Source: Anaerosporomusa subterranea | Lineage (GTDB): Bacteria; Bacillota; Negativicutes; Sporomusales; Acetonemataceae | Direction: 5' to 3' | Assembly: GCF_001611555.1 (NCBI RefSeq) | Contig: NZ_LSGP01000017.1 | Coordinates: forward strand, 372,001-436,000 | Length of the DNA: 64,000 nt | In this document: piece by piece, positions 41,871 to 50,644 of the stretch | Numbering within the stretch: the stretch's first letter is position 1 | Layout: each line of letters begins with the position of its first letter | Program-made: the position numbers and the translations under genes | The notes under the pieces: model-generated | The model's database searches: none | What the model saw: only the letters and a program-made list of their open reading frames with translations | What the model was told of the DNA's origin: nothing

Positions 41871-43499
41871 ATGGATGAACAGAAAGAACCGAAAAAACAA
41901 ACACGCTCCTTTTTAAAAGGAGCGTTGATTCTCAGTATTGCCGGCTTCTTTGTTAAAGGAATCGGCTTTTTGAATTGGATAATACTGTCCCGAGTACTAG
42001 GCGCGGAAGGCATCGGCTTGTACCAGATGGCGTATCCCGTTTACCTGCTGGCGCTGAGCCTGTCATCTGCCGGTTTGCCTGTGGCGATTTCCATCATTAC
42101 GGCCGAGAAGCTGGCACGGGGCGACTATCGCGGGGCAGGGCGGGTTTTTCAAGTTTCCCTGTCAGTGTTGACTCTTACCGGATTCCTTCTCAGTCTTGCA
42201 GTTTGGACTGGTGCGGATTTTCTGATCGAACTAAAATTGATTCGTGACCCGAGGGCGTATTACTCGATTTTGGCACTAGCACCGGCGATTTTTTTTGTGA
42301 CTCTCTTATCAAGCTTCCGGGGGTATTTGCAAGGCTGGCAACGCATGACACCGACCGCCGTGTCTCAGGTCGTAGAGCAATTATTGCGGGTGGCGACCAT
42401 GCTGATTTTTGCTTCCATGCTGTTGCCGAAGGGACTTGAGTATGCGGCTGCTGGCGCCACGTTTGGCGCGGCACCCGGAGCAGCGGCTGGACTGATGGTA
42501 CTTATTTATTACTATTGGCAGGTTCGCTCTGAGGCTAAAGCTAAAATTGCCGCTCAACCTAAAGAAATTCAACAGGAACCGATCTGGACGATTGTCCGGC
42601 GACTGGTCCTTTTAGCTCTGCCGGTTTCGGTATCTGATTTGATGCTGCCGGTGGTGTCCAATTTAGACTTACTGATTGTTCCCGGGCGTCTCGAGGATGC
42701 AGGCTATTCTGTATCGCAGGCGACAGAATTATTTGGACACCTGACCGGCATGGCTGTGCCGTTAGTTAATTTGACGACGATTCTCACTGCTGCCATGGCT
42801 ACCAGCTTGGTGCCCGCGATTTCTGCGGCCTACGCGGTCGGTGACACTCAGGGCGTCAAATCGAGAATTGCGACAGCTGTGCGGATTTCGCACATGGTGA
42901 CTCTGCCAGCTTTTGCTGTTCTGCTAATCTTGGCCGCGCCAATTGCTGACATGGTCTATCATGCGCCGCAGGCAGGCCGGCCACTCGAAATCATGGCAGT
43001 GTCCGTATTTCTGCTCGGTCTGCATCAGGTTACTACAGGTGTATTGCAAGGCATGGGACACACGACTGTGCCACTGATGAATATGGGGCTTTCCGCTCTG
43101 GCTAAGGTGATATTAAATTGGCTGCTGGTTGGCTTGCCGGCACTCGGCATTGCTGGAGCAGCATTGGCAACCGTGGCTGATATCGGTCTGGCAGCAGTAC
43201 TGAACTTATATTTTCTGCATCGCTATTCTGGATTTCATTTGGCTATTGGTGAACTCTGGCGACCGGCGCTGGCTGCTACCGCCATGGGGATCGTCATGTA
43301 TGGCATGTATGGGGAAGTGGCGCGCTTGGCTGGCAATAACTTCGCCACGATCGCTTCTTTTGCCGTAGGAGTGGCCGTTTATACCGGCGCTTTGATCATC
43401 GCAGGCGGTCTGCAGCAGGCCGATCTCGAACAAGTGCCAATGATCGGGCGGCCGATGCTGCGGGTATTGCGGCGAATGGGTTTTTTCCCGAGCAAGTAA
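41871..43499 (+). CDS. SpoVB/MurJ-like lipid flippase
   Basis: 542 residues with about 14 membrane helices, of the oligosaccharidyl-lipid flippase superfamily. The start (SFLKGALILSIAGFFVKGIG) and RVLGAEGIGLYQMAYPVYLL are typical of stage V sporulation protein B and its relatives, which move lipid-linked peptidoglycan precursors outward, in SpoVB's case for the spore cortex. GAGGTAG precedes ATG 41871. Codons 10-18 contain an exact hairpin (ACGCTCCTTTTT/AAAAGGAGCGT), which could affect early elongation. Confidence 0.85.
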   Translation: MDEQKEPKKQTRSFLKGALILSIAGFFVKGIGFLNWIILSRVLGAEGIGLYQMAYPVYLLALSLSSAGLPVAISIITAEKLARGDYRGAGRVFQVSLSVLTLTGFLLSLAVWTGADFLIELKLIRDPRAYYSILALAPAIFFVTLLSSFRGYLQGWQRMTPTAVSQVVEQLLRVATMLIFASMLLPKGLEYAAAGATFGAAPGAAAGLMVLIYYYWQVRSEAKAKIAAQPKEIQQEPIWTIVRRLVLLALPVSVSDLMLPVVSNLDLLIVPGRLEDAGYSVSQATELFGHLTGMAVPLVNLTTILTAAMATSLVPAISAAYAVGDTQGVKSRIATAVRISHMVTLPAFAVLLILAAPIADMVYHAPQAGRPLEIMAVSVFLLGLHQVTTGVLQGMGHTTVPLMNMGLSALAKVILNWLLVGLPALGIAGAALATVADIGLAAVLNLYFLHRYSGFHLAIGELWRPALAATAMGIVMYGMYGEVARLAGNNFATIASFAVGVAVYTGALIIAGGLQQADLEQVPMIGRPMLRVLRRMGFFPSK

Positions 43500-43509
43500 A
43501 TATGGACGA

Positions 43510-43552
43510 AATACGCGGCTGACCTTTGCAATTAGGTCAGCCGCGTATTGGT
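43510..43552 (+). terminator. Terminator of the flippase gene
   Basis: AATACGCGGCTGACCT and AGGTCAGCCGCGTATT form a perfect 16-pair stem, followed by GGTTT. Confidence 0.85.
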
Positions 43553-43596
43553 TTAGACAAGTCTGAGGTCAGACAAAACATGGGCGATAAACATTG

Positions 43597-43752
43597 ACCG
43601 CGAAAACGCGAAGGGCGCTGCGTGCCTGCGCGAAGAGAACGTTCGCACAACGTGCGCGACGTACTCTTTTACGGCGCAAGTTGTACGCATGGCGTTATTG
43701 TAACCGGTTCAAAAAACATCCAGTACCCTCTGCGCACCCTGCAGTTAACGTA
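43597..43752. repeat. Repeat families D and A side by side
   Basis: 43597-43695 is a family D block (CGAAAACGCGAAGGGCGCTG, then GCCTGCGCGAAGAGAACG) with an inner GTTCGCACAACGTGCGCGAC inverted repeat; 43721-43752 holds a short family A copy (ACCCTCTGCGCACCCTGCAG). Open frames here are repeat artefacts. The gap 43500-43858 holds no gene. Confidence 0.6.
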
Positions 43753-43858
43753 CCCGTCCGCCAAAGACCACACAACGGCTTTTTTATTTTTTGGCACAGG
43801 AGGAGGCGGTTGATGCTAAACCGAATATTAACAACAAATACGATTAGGGGTGTCTGAT

Positions 43859-44197
43859 ATGGTTAAAATCATCAATCTAGAAGCAGGCATGCCTACGGTG
43901 GAGCAGGCGCAAGTCCGACTGTTGTCTGAGATTCGCCGAGCCAGGGCAGAACGAGCGACGGCGGTGAAGATCATTCATGGTTATGGTTCAAGCGGGGTCG
44001 GCGGTAAACTCCGCACCGCTATGCGCAGCTATCTGGCGCAATTGCGGCGGGGTGGCAAGGTCGGCTGTTATGTGGCTGGTGAAGACTGGAGTGTATTTCA
44101 CTCTGAAGCTCGCGAACTTTTGAGTAGTTGTCCGGAGCTCAAGCGTGACCGTGATTTGGAACTCGGTAACCCCGGGATTACAATTGCTTTGCTTTAA
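43859..44197 (+). CDS. Smr-like domain protein
   Basis: 112 residues resembling a stand-alone Smr/MutS2 C-terminal domain: AGMPTVEQAQVRLLSEIRRA, then KIIHGYGSSGVGGKLRTAMR (the HGxG loop of the fold). Smr domains bind or cut nucleic acid, as in MutS2 and ribosome-rescue nucleases. ATG 43859 is favoured over GTG 43850, which overlaps the AGGGG site. The last 25 residues (CPELKRDRDLELGNPGITIA) look like an extra strand, not the usual end. Confidence 0.7.
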   Translation: MVKIINLEAGMPTVEQAQVRLLSEIRRARAERATAVKIIHGYGSSGVGGKLRTAMRSYLAQLRRGGKVGCYVAGEDWSVFHSEARELLSSCPELKRDRDLELGNPGITIALL

Positions 44198-44407
44198 GCG
44201 AGGTTGCGATTACAGAGGACGCAGAGAAATCAGTTACACAATTGAGAAGAACGGAATTAAAAAACTCATATACCAGTCACCCTGGTTTCAGGATGGCCAA
44301 TATATGGTTTTTTTAGTTAGTGATTGAGATGCCGCATTTTGTCCGCAAGGGCTAGAAACTGGGTTAATTCTGGTAGGAAAACAGAGGATTCTTGAGGAGA
44401 TTTGAGG

Positions 44408-44443
44408 AACTTCCGCATTAATCATGAATGCGGAAGTTTTTTT
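44408..44443 (+). terminator. Terminator upstream of the decarboxylase gene
   Basis: AACTTCCGCATT-AATCATG-AATGCGGAAGTT then seven T. The stretch 44198-44407 before it contains a short family A fragment (ACAGAGGACGCAGAG) and nothing else I can assign. Confidence 0.88.
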
Positions 44444-44463
44444 CCGTTTTCCGATTATTTTTA

Positions 44464-44491
44464 TTGCATATTTGACTCATTGTGTTACAAT
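44464..44491 (+). promoter_or_regulatory. Promoter of the lysine/ornithine decarboxylase gene
   Basis: TTGCAT and TACAAT are separated by 16 bases, 58 bases before the start codon. Confidence 0.55.
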
Positions 44492-44548
44492 CATATCGTG
44501 ACTTTTGTGGGGGATACTATTTAATAGAATGTGAAGGGGAGAGTGTTA

Positions 44549-45709
44549 ATGAACAACATATTCCGTTTGGACAAGGACACTGTAAACATATTGGCGAAAG
44601 AACATGGTACGCCACTTTTGGTGCTATCATTGGAACAGATAGAAAAGAACTACCTTTTTTTACGAGAGCATTTGCCTAAGGTTAAGCTGTATTATGCGAT
44701 GAAATCAAATCCTCAGGATCAAATCGTACAACGGCTAGCAGATTTGGGCGCTTGCTTTGATGTTGCGTCAGATGGTGAGATGCAGCAACTGCGAGACCTT
44801 GGTATCTCGCCCGACCGGCTGGTCTACGCGAATCCGGTTAAAACAGCAGGCGGCTTCGCTAAAGCCCAGGAAACAGGTGTGAATACGTTTACCTTTGACA
44901 GTGAATCGGAAATTGAAAAAATGGCTAAAGCGGTCCCTGGCGGACGCGTGCTATTGCGCATCCGGGTAGATAATCCTGATGCTTTGGTTGATTTAAATCA
45001 AAAATTCGGCGCTCCGGCTACTGATGCTATGCGCTTATTGCTTAAGGCACGCGACATGGGTTTAGATGTGGCTGGTTTATGTTTCCATGTTGGCAGTCAG
45101 TCAAGAAGCGCTGCTCCTTACCTGCGAGCAATCGCAACTTGTCGCAGTCTGTTTGATGAGGCTCAGGCTGTCGGATTGAACTTGCGGCTGTTGGATATTG
45201 GCGGCGGGTTCCCGATTCAGACCACCGGCGAGCCGATTGACATTGCCGCCATGTGCCATTCCATCAGTGAAGCGCTGACGGAAAACTTCCCCAATACCGA
45301 GATTTGGGCAGAACCGGGGCGCTCGCTTTGCGGCACGGCCGTTAATCTCATTACCCGTGTAATTGGCTCACAAATTCGCAATGGTCAGCAATGGTACTTC
45401 CTTGACGAAGGCGTCTATGGCAGCTTTTCCGGAGTGATTTTCGACCATTGGGACTATGAGTTAGAAACCTTTAAAAACGGCATGAACATCACTGCAACCT
45501 TTGCCGGACCAAGTTGCGACTCTATTGATGTCCTGTATCGCGAACGTCCGACACCGCCGCTCGCCATTGATGATCTTTTGTTAGTTCCTGCCTGTGGCGC
45601 CTATACCTCAGCTTCCGCAACCGTGTTCAATGGTTTTGCAAAAGCGAAATTCGTCATCTGGGAAGAGATTGCACCCGAGATTCGCAATCAACTCCGCAAC
45701 GCCTGTTAA
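44549..45709 (+). CDS. Lysine/ornithine decarboxylase, alanine-racemase fold (group IV)
   Basis: 386 residues of the fold-type III PLP decarboxylases. Lys52 in YYAMKSNP holds PLP; HVGSQS, LDIGGGFP and AEPGRS bind the cofactor; the active-site cysteine contributed across the dimer is in GPSCDSIDVL. Length and motifs fit the Selenomonas-type lysine/ornithine decarboxylase, which in Negativicutes makes cadaverine that is attached to peptidoglycan and helps hold the outer membrane. GAAGGGGAGAG precedes ATG 44549; the in-frame GTG 44531 lies upstream of this site. Which diamine is favoured cannot be told here. Confidence 0.88.
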   Translation: MNNIFRLDKDTVNILAKEHGTPLLVLSLEQIEKNYLFLREHLPKVKLYYAMKSNPQDQIVQRLADLGACFDVASDGEMQQLRDLGISPDRLVYANPVKTAGGFAKAQETGVNTFTFDSESEIEKMAKAVPGGRVLLRIRVDNPDALVDLNQKFGAPATDAMRLLLKARDMGLDVAGLCFHVGSQSRSAAPYLRAIATCRSLFDEAQAVGLNLRLLDIGGGFPIQTTGEPIDIAAMCHSISEALTENFPNTEIWAEPGRSLCGTAVNLITRVIGSQIRNGQQWYFLDEGVYGSFSGVIFDHWDYELETFKNGMNITATFAGPSCDSIDVLYRERPTPPLAIDDLLLVPACGAYTSASATVFNGFAKAKFVIWEEIAPEIRNQLRNAC

Positions 45710-45713
45710 TACT

Positions 45714-45748
45714 AACAGCGACAGACAAAAATCTGTCGCTGTTTTTTA
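45714..45748 (+). terminator. Terminator of the decarboxylase gene
   Basis: AACAGCGACAGA-CAAAAA-TCTGTCGCTGTT followed by TTTT. Confidence 0.92.
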
Positions 45749-45786
45749 GCATTTTAATGTAGCAAAGGGAACGCGATTCAGCCGGT

Positions 45787-45956
45787 TAAAGCAACGCGAA
45801 AGGCGCTGCGCGCCTGCGCAAAGGGAACGCATAAAGAGAAAAATGTTATGCGCATTGTTCCCATGCGAAACCCTTCGCGCCGGCGCTATGCGCCCTTTGC
45901 GTTTTCGTGGCAAAAAATCGTTTTTTCATTCTTAAAGACCGCGCAGCGGTTTTTCT
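45787..45956. repeat. Dispersed repeat family D, copy 4, as an inverted pair
   Basis: GCGAAAGGCGCTGCGCGCCT...AAAGGGAACGC on the left faces GCGAAACCCTTCGCGCCGGC...CCCTTTGCGTTTTCG on the right, so the block folds back on itself. It ends with a small hairpin ACCGC-GCA-GCGGT plus TTTTCTT at 45939-45956. The gap 45749-46058 has no gene. Confidence 0.65.
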
Positions 45957-46058
45957 TAGGAGGATTTTCTTTTGTTATCGGGAAAAACTAACAGGACTTC
46001 TGCTGGATCGGCCAGAATCATGTTGATAACGATGCAATGCATATAGAGGGGGAGAAAA

Positions 46059-47471
46059 ATGAAATATGATATCGGACTTATCGGTTTAGCGGTAATGGGT
46101 GAAAATCTGGCTCTCAATATGGAAAGCAAAGGCTTTACTGTAGCGGTCTATAACCGTACGACTGCGAAGGTGGACGAATTCATCAACGGTAAGGCATCCG
46201 GTAAGGCGTTTGCCGGCGCTCACTCCTTGGCTGATTTAACAGCTATGCTCAAGTCGCCGCGCGTTGTCATGCTGATGGTGAAAGCCGGTAAGCCGGTTGA
46301 TGATATGATTGAATCAATATTGCCGCATCTGGCGGATGGAGATATCTTGATCGATGGCGGTAACTCCTTTTTTGAAGATACTCGTCGCCGGACAATGGAG
46401 TTAGCGGCTAAAGGAATCCGCTATATTGGCATGGGAGTGTCTGGTGGCGAAGAGGGCGCGCTCAAGGGGCCAAGCCTGATGCCGGGCGGCGACAAGGTTG
46501 CCTATGAGACAGTGGCGCCTCTGTTTACCGCGATTGCCGCTCAGGTTGCTGACGGGCCCTGCTGTTCTTATGTCGGGCCCGATGGGGCGGGACACTACGT
46601 TAAGATGGTACATAATGGCATTGAATACGGTGATATGCAACTGATTTGTGAGGCGTACGCTCTACTTAGCGAGGTAGTCGGACTGTCAGCCAAAGACCTG
46701 CATACCGTGTTTGCCGAATGGAATCAGGGAGAACTGGATTCTTATCTGATTGAGATTACCCGCGATATCTTTGCTGTCATGGATGAGACAACTGGCCGGC
46801 CGCTGGTTGAGATGATTTTAGATAAAGCTGAACAAAAGGGTACAGGCAAATGGACATCGCAAAGCGCTCTTGATTTGGGCGTCCCCACTCCGACGATTAC
46901 CGAGGCTGTGTTTGCTCGTTGTATGTCAGCTTATAAAGATGAGCGGGTAAACGCTGCTGCGATTCTGAAAGGCCCTAAGACTAGCTACAATGGAGACAAA
47001 CAAGCCTTTATTAAGGCAATTCATGACGCGCTATACGCCTCAAAAATCTGTTCCTATGCGCAAGGGTTTGCACTGCTGCGGGCTGCTAGCCAAACATATA
47101 ACTGGAATCTGAACTTTGGTGATATGGCCCTTCTCTGGCGGGGCGGCTGCATTATTCGTGCCCGCTTCCTCGAACGTATCAAGGATGCCTACCGCAACGA
47201 TCAAAATCTCGCGAATTTGATGCTTGATCCGTTTTTTGCGTCTGTCCTCGAACGGACACAAGCAAATTGGCGTCAGGTTGTGATGACTGCCAAACAGCTT
47301 GGCGTGCCGACTCCGGCGTTTAGTTCGTCACTCGATTACTTTGACAGCTATCGCCGTGCCGTGTTGCCGGCGAATCTACTGCAAGCGCAACGGGATTATT
47401 TCGGCGCGCATACCTATGAGCGGGTGGATAGGCAGGGCAAATTCCACACTGACTGGATTTCAGGGCGTTGA
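46059..47471 (+). CDS. gnd: 6-phosphogluconate dehydrogenase (decarboxylating)
   Basis: 470 residues, the long homodimeric form. The N-terminal Rossmann motif is GLAVMGENLALNMESKG, followed by VYNRTT; the substrate loop is MGVSGGEEGALKGPSLMPGG, and the catalytic Lys lies in YVKMVHNGIEYGDMQ. It converts 6-phosphogluconate to ribulose 5-phosphate with CO2 and NAD(P)H. AGGGGGAG precedes ATG 46059. The natural end (FHTDWI) is followed by SGR and a TGA that belong to the family B repeat, so the C-terminus has been reset by the repeat. Confidence 0.95.
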   Translation: MKYDIGLIGLAVMGENLALNMESKGFTVAVYNRTTAKVDEFINGKASGKAFAGAHSLADLTAMLKSPRVVMLMVKAGKPVDDMIESILPHLADGDILIDGGNSFFEDTRRRTMELAAKGIRYIGMGVSGGEEGALKGPSLMPGGDKVAYETVAPLFTAIAAQVADGPCCSYVGPDGAGHYVKMVHNGIEYGDMQLICEAYALLSEVVGLSAKDLHTVFAEWNQGELDSYLIEITRDIFAVMDETTGRPLVEMILDKAEQKGTGKWTSQSALDLGVPTPTITEAVFARCMSAYKDERVNAAAILKGPKTSYNGDKQAFIKAIHDALYASKICSYAQGFALLRAASQTYNWNLNFGDMALLWRGGCIIRARFLERIKDAYRNDQNLANLMLDPFFASVLERTQANWRQVVMTAKQLGVPTPAFSSSLDYFDSYRRAVLPANLLQAQRDYFGAHTYERVDRQGKFHTDWISGR

Positions 47472-47581
47472 TATACCCCATCTGCGTTGTTAGCCCCACT
47501 AACCCATTGCTAGCGTACTTCCAGTACGCGTCGCTGCGGGGTTAGCGGGGCTGCCTAGCATCTGGGGCATCTGAACGCCCT
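47461..47581. repeat. Dispersed repeat family B, copy 3, at the end of gnd
   Basis: CAGGGCGTTGATATACCCCA at the left faces GGGGCATCTGAACGCCCTG at the right; pairing extends outward into GATTT/AAATC. The core has CCATCTGCGTTGTTAGCCCC, a GCGTACTTCCAGTACGC stem and GCCTAGCATCTGG. The left arm overlaps the last codons of gnd. The rest of the gap to 47776 holds small inverted words but nothing assignable. Confidence 0.82.
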
Positions 47582-47776
47582 GAAATCAGATTCTGGTTTG
47601 AACCATATTGGCTAATAGCACGATGAGGAAGCCAAATCTTCTTCACGTAGCTTGGCGATTAGGAGTTTTTGTCTAATCCTGTCGAAACTAAGCAGTAAAT
47701 CCTGCATTTTAGAAAGGAAAAGCCTGCTTTACGTCGAAAATATATTAGGTTAAACCTATATTAGGAGCTTCGTGTT

Positions 47777-48421
47777 ATGCGATATTATCCGATCAATTTA
47801 GATATTGCCGGGCGGGACTGTGTTGTGGTCGGCGGCGGTGCGGTGGCTGAACGCAAGGTAGAGACACTTTTAGATGCAGGCGCGGCGGTTACTGTCATTA
47901 GCCCGCAGTTGACGCCTGTGTTAGCACATTTGGCTGCTAACAGTACGATTTGCTGGCAGCAGCGAGTTTGGCAGGTGGGCGATCTTTCTGCTTGTTTTTT
48001 GGCGATTTGCGCAACGAATGACGAAGCGGTTAATGCCGCCGCAGCCGCGGAAGCGCGTCAAGCGGGGGCGTTGGTTAATGTTGTCGATACTCCGGCATTG
48101 TGCGATTTTACGTTACCTGCTCTTGTCAGTCGAAGTGATTTGCTGATAACAGTATCAACCGGTGGCGCAAGTCCGATTCTCGCCAGACGGATTAGAGAAC
48201 AAATCGAGCAACTCTATGGAGATGACTTTGGCAACTATTTAGCAGAGCTGGCCGCCGTTCGTGAACAGATGAAACATTGTCTAGCTACTCCAGCCGATCG
48301 AGAGCAGTTCTGGCGTACAGCGCTTGACGCTGCGGCGATTGAATTGGTTCATCAAGGAAAAGTGGGCGAGGCGAAGGAGAAGATACGTAGTGCAGTTAGT
48401 GGTACTTGGACTCAATCATAA
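47777..48421 (+). CDS. sirC: Precorrin-2 dehydrogenase / siroheme-synthase N-domain protein
   Basis: 214 residues of the Met8/SirC/CysG N-terminal family: MRYYPINLDIAGRDCVVVGG then GAVAERKVETLLDAG (NAD-binding Rossmann loop), FLAICATNDEAVN and LPALVSRSDLLITVSTGGAS, a family signature. It oxidises precorrin-2 to sirohydrochlorin, and some members also insert iron or cobalt. It is the first gene of the tetrapyrrole run; hemA begins 32 bases before its stop. AGGAGC precedes ATG 47777. Confidence 0.88.
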   Translation: MRYYPINLDIAGRDCVVVGGGAVAERKVETLLDAGAAVTVISPQLTPVLAHLAANSTICWQQRVWQVGDLSACFLAICATNDEAVNAAAAAEARQAGALVNVVDTPALCDFTLPALVSRSDLLITVSTGGASPILARRIREQIEQLYGDDFGNYLAELAAVREQMKHCLATPADREQFWRTALDAAAIELVHQGKVGEAKEKIRSAVSGTWTQS

Positions 48422-49739
48422 GACCGCTCCTGTTGATATTCGGGAGTGTTTTGCTTTTTCGGAAGAACAGGTGAAAAAGACGTTGGCGCGTTGGCGCAAA
48501 TATCCGGAGATTGCGGAATGTGTCATTCTTTCCACTTGTAACCGGACTGAAGTATATGCGATGGTCGAGAACACAGCTGAGGCGTTGCCGCTAATGCGCG
48601 ACTCGCTTGCTAAATTGGCCGGTAGTCCCATTACTGTGTCAGACCATCTGTTTTATTTGACTGACGAGGCCTGCATCCGACATCTGTTTCGGGTGGCCGC
48701 CAGCCTGGAATCGCTGGTTGTCGGGGAAGGTCAAATTCTCAGTCAAGTGAAGAAAGCCTATCGCTTGGCAAAAGATGCGGCAATGACTGGAGCAGTGCTG
48801 AATACATTGTTTAACCGTACGATCGCTGTCGGTAAAGCAGTGCGATCCCGGACTCGTATTGCCTATAGCGCCGTATCGGTTAGCTATGCGGCTGTGCAGT
48901 TGGCCAAGCAAGTGTTAGGTTCTCTGTCGCAAGCGAATGTGCTGGTGTTGGGAGCTGGCGAAATGAGCGAACTGACGGCCAAACATTTGGTCGAAAACGG
49001 GGTTAGAACGGTGTTCGTGTCCAACCGGCGCTTTGAGCGAGCCGTGCAGTTGGCAGATAAATTCCACGGCGTGGCTGTACCATTTGAAAATTTCTTGCAA
49101 AGCGCTCAAGACGCGGATATTGTTATAACTTCGACAGGGGCACCCCACTATATCGTGACCGCTTTGGAAGTTGCTCACTTGATGACTAAGCGGCGCGGCA
49201 AGCCGATCATGTTTATTGATATCGCTGTGCCCCGCGACGTTGAGCCGGAAGTTGAAGCTCTTGCCGGGGTTTCTCTCTACAATATTGACTCTTTGGAATC
49301 TGTCGTCGAGTCCAATCTCCGCAGCCGTGAACAGGAGGCGAAGCTGGCTGAGGCGATCATCGAAACTGAACTGGCCGAACTTCTGGAGAAGTTTCGCTAT
49401 TTATCCTTTCGTCCGACTCTGGTCAGATTATCTGATAAGGCTGAGACTATTCGCCAACGAGAGTTAAAACGGGCGTTGGGTAAACTGCCTGATAGTACGC
49501 CAGAGCAGCAACGTGTAGTAGAAAATATGTCGCGTATGCTGGTGCGAAAATTATTGCGTGATCCGATTATTCGCATTCACGAAGCTGCGGCTGTCGGCCG
49601 TGAGCAGCCCTATCTGGATGCGGTGACGACACTATTTAAGCTGGATGAGATCAAGGACGAGAGTCCAAGCTGCCGAAAGGAAACAGATGATGAAGACACA
49701 AATAACCAACCGACTTGTCATCGGTGCGCGGGGCAGTAA
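48390..49739 (+). CDS. hemA: Glutamyl-tRNA reductase
   Basis: 449 residues. GTG 48390 with AAGGAGA nine bases ahead gives the classical N-terminus MQLVVLGLNHKTAPVDIREC. The nucleophile is Cys50 in STCNRTEVYA. The NADPH-binding domain shows VLVLGAGEMSELTAKHLVEN, and the dimerisation helix is at the C-terminus. It makes glutamate semialdehyde, the first committed step of the C5 route. The last 50 bases overlap hemC. The C-terminal tail (CRKETDDEDTNNQPTCHRCA) is a by-product of that overlap. Confidence 0.95.
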   Translation: MQLVVLGLNHKTAPVDIRECFAFSEEQVKKTLARWRKYPEIAECVILSTCNRTEVYAMVENTAEALPLMRDSLAKLAGSPITVSDHLFYLTDEACIRHLFRVAASLESLVVGEGQILSQVKKAYRLAKDAAMTGAVLNTLFNRTIAVGKAVRSRTRIAYSAVSVSYAAVQLAKQVLGSLSQANVLVLGAGEMSELTAKHLVENGVRTVFVSNRRFERAVQLADKFHGVAVPFENFLQSAQDADIVITSTGAPHYIVTALEVAHLMTKRRGKPIMFIDIAVPRDVEPEVEALAGVSLYNIDSLESVVESNLRSREQEAKLAEAIIETELAELLEKFRYLSFRPTLVRLSDKAETIRQRELKRALGKLPDSTPEQQRVVENMSRMLVRKLLRDPIIRIHEAAAVGREQPYLDAVTTLFKLDEIKDESPSCRKETDDEDTNNQPTCHRCAGQ

Positions 49740-50640
49740 GCTGTCCTTGTGGCAGGCCAATCATATCGCCGATCTACTGCGCGCCGCTCATCCTCAATTG
49801 GAGGTTTCGATCAAGACCTTTGTGACGAAAGGCGATAAGTTTTTGGATGCGCCGTTGGCCAAGATTGGTGGCAAGGGGCTTTTCACTAAAGAGATTGAAA
49901 CTGCTATGCTGCTGGGGGAGGTTGACCTGGCGGTACACAGTCTCAAAGACATGCCTGCCGAACTTCCGCCAGGTCTAATGATTGCAGCTGTGACCAAACG
50001 CCATGACCCTGATGACGCCTTTATCAGCAATACCTATGCATCACTGGACTGCTTGCCGCAGGGGGCCAAGCTGGGGACATCAAGTCTGCGACGCAAAGCG
50101 CAAATTCTGTCCAAACGGACTGATCTTAATATCGAGGACTTGCGCGGCAATGTAGATACCCGGCTAAGAAAGCTAGACAACGGTGAGTATGATGCGATAG
50201 TCTTGGCTGTCGCCGGGTTAAAACGGCTGGGGCTGGGCGGACGCATTACGCAAGTCCTGCCAAGAGAAATTTGCTTGCCTGCGGTCGGGCAAGGTGCCTT
50301 AGCTATTGAAGCACGTTCAGATGACGCGACTGTTCAGGATTTGGTCGCATGTCTCGAAGATAACGCTACGCGCCAGGCAATAACCGCTGAACGCGCCTAT
50401 CTGCAAGTATTGGAAGGCGGTTGCCAGATTCCCGTCGGGGTGTTTGGCCAGATTGTAGGCGGGGAGCTGAAGCTCCAGGCAGTTATTTTATCGCTAGATG
50501 GAACAAAGAAAATCAGTGATGTCATTTACGGCAACTGCGACGATGCTGCAGTTCTCGGTAGAGAGTTAGCAGACCGGATGTTGGCTGCCGGCGGCAGTAA
50601 TTTATTAGCCGTGTTGGCAAAAGCTTCTGAGGAGGAATAA
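49690..50640 (+). CDS. hemC: Hydroxymethylbilane synthase (porphobilinogen deaminase)
   Basis: 316 residues. The N-terminal NRLVIGARGSKLSLWQANHI, the basic substrate-binding LGTSSLRRKAQI and Cys245 in LEGGCQIPVG, which carries the dipyrromethane cofactor, are all present. It joins four porphobilinogens into hydroxymethylbilane. ATG 49690 has AAAGGA eight bases ahead; the longer frame from 49645 runs inside hemA. It is translationally coupled to hemA by a 50-base overlap. Confidence 0.95.
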   Translation: MKTQITNRLVIGARGSKLSLWQANHIADLLRAAHPQLEVSIKTFVTKGDKFLDAPLAKIGGKGLFTKEIETAMLLGEVDLAVHSLKDMPAELPPGLMIAAVTKRHDPDDAFISNTYASLDCLPQGAKLGTSSLRRKAQILSKRTDLNIEDLRGNVDTRLRKLDNGEYDAIVLAVAGLKRLGLGGRITQVLPREICLPAVGQGALAIEARSDDATVQDLVACLEDNATRQAITAERAYLQVLEGGCQIPVGVFGQIVGGELKLQAVILSLDGTKKISDVIYGNCDDAAVLGRELADRMLAAGGSNLLAVLAKASEEE

Positions 50641-50644
50641 AGCC

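Noticed and set aside
43594-43857. 87-codon frame before the Smr-like gene
   Set aside because: Made of family D and A repeat text, rich in Arg/Ala; no initiation signal.
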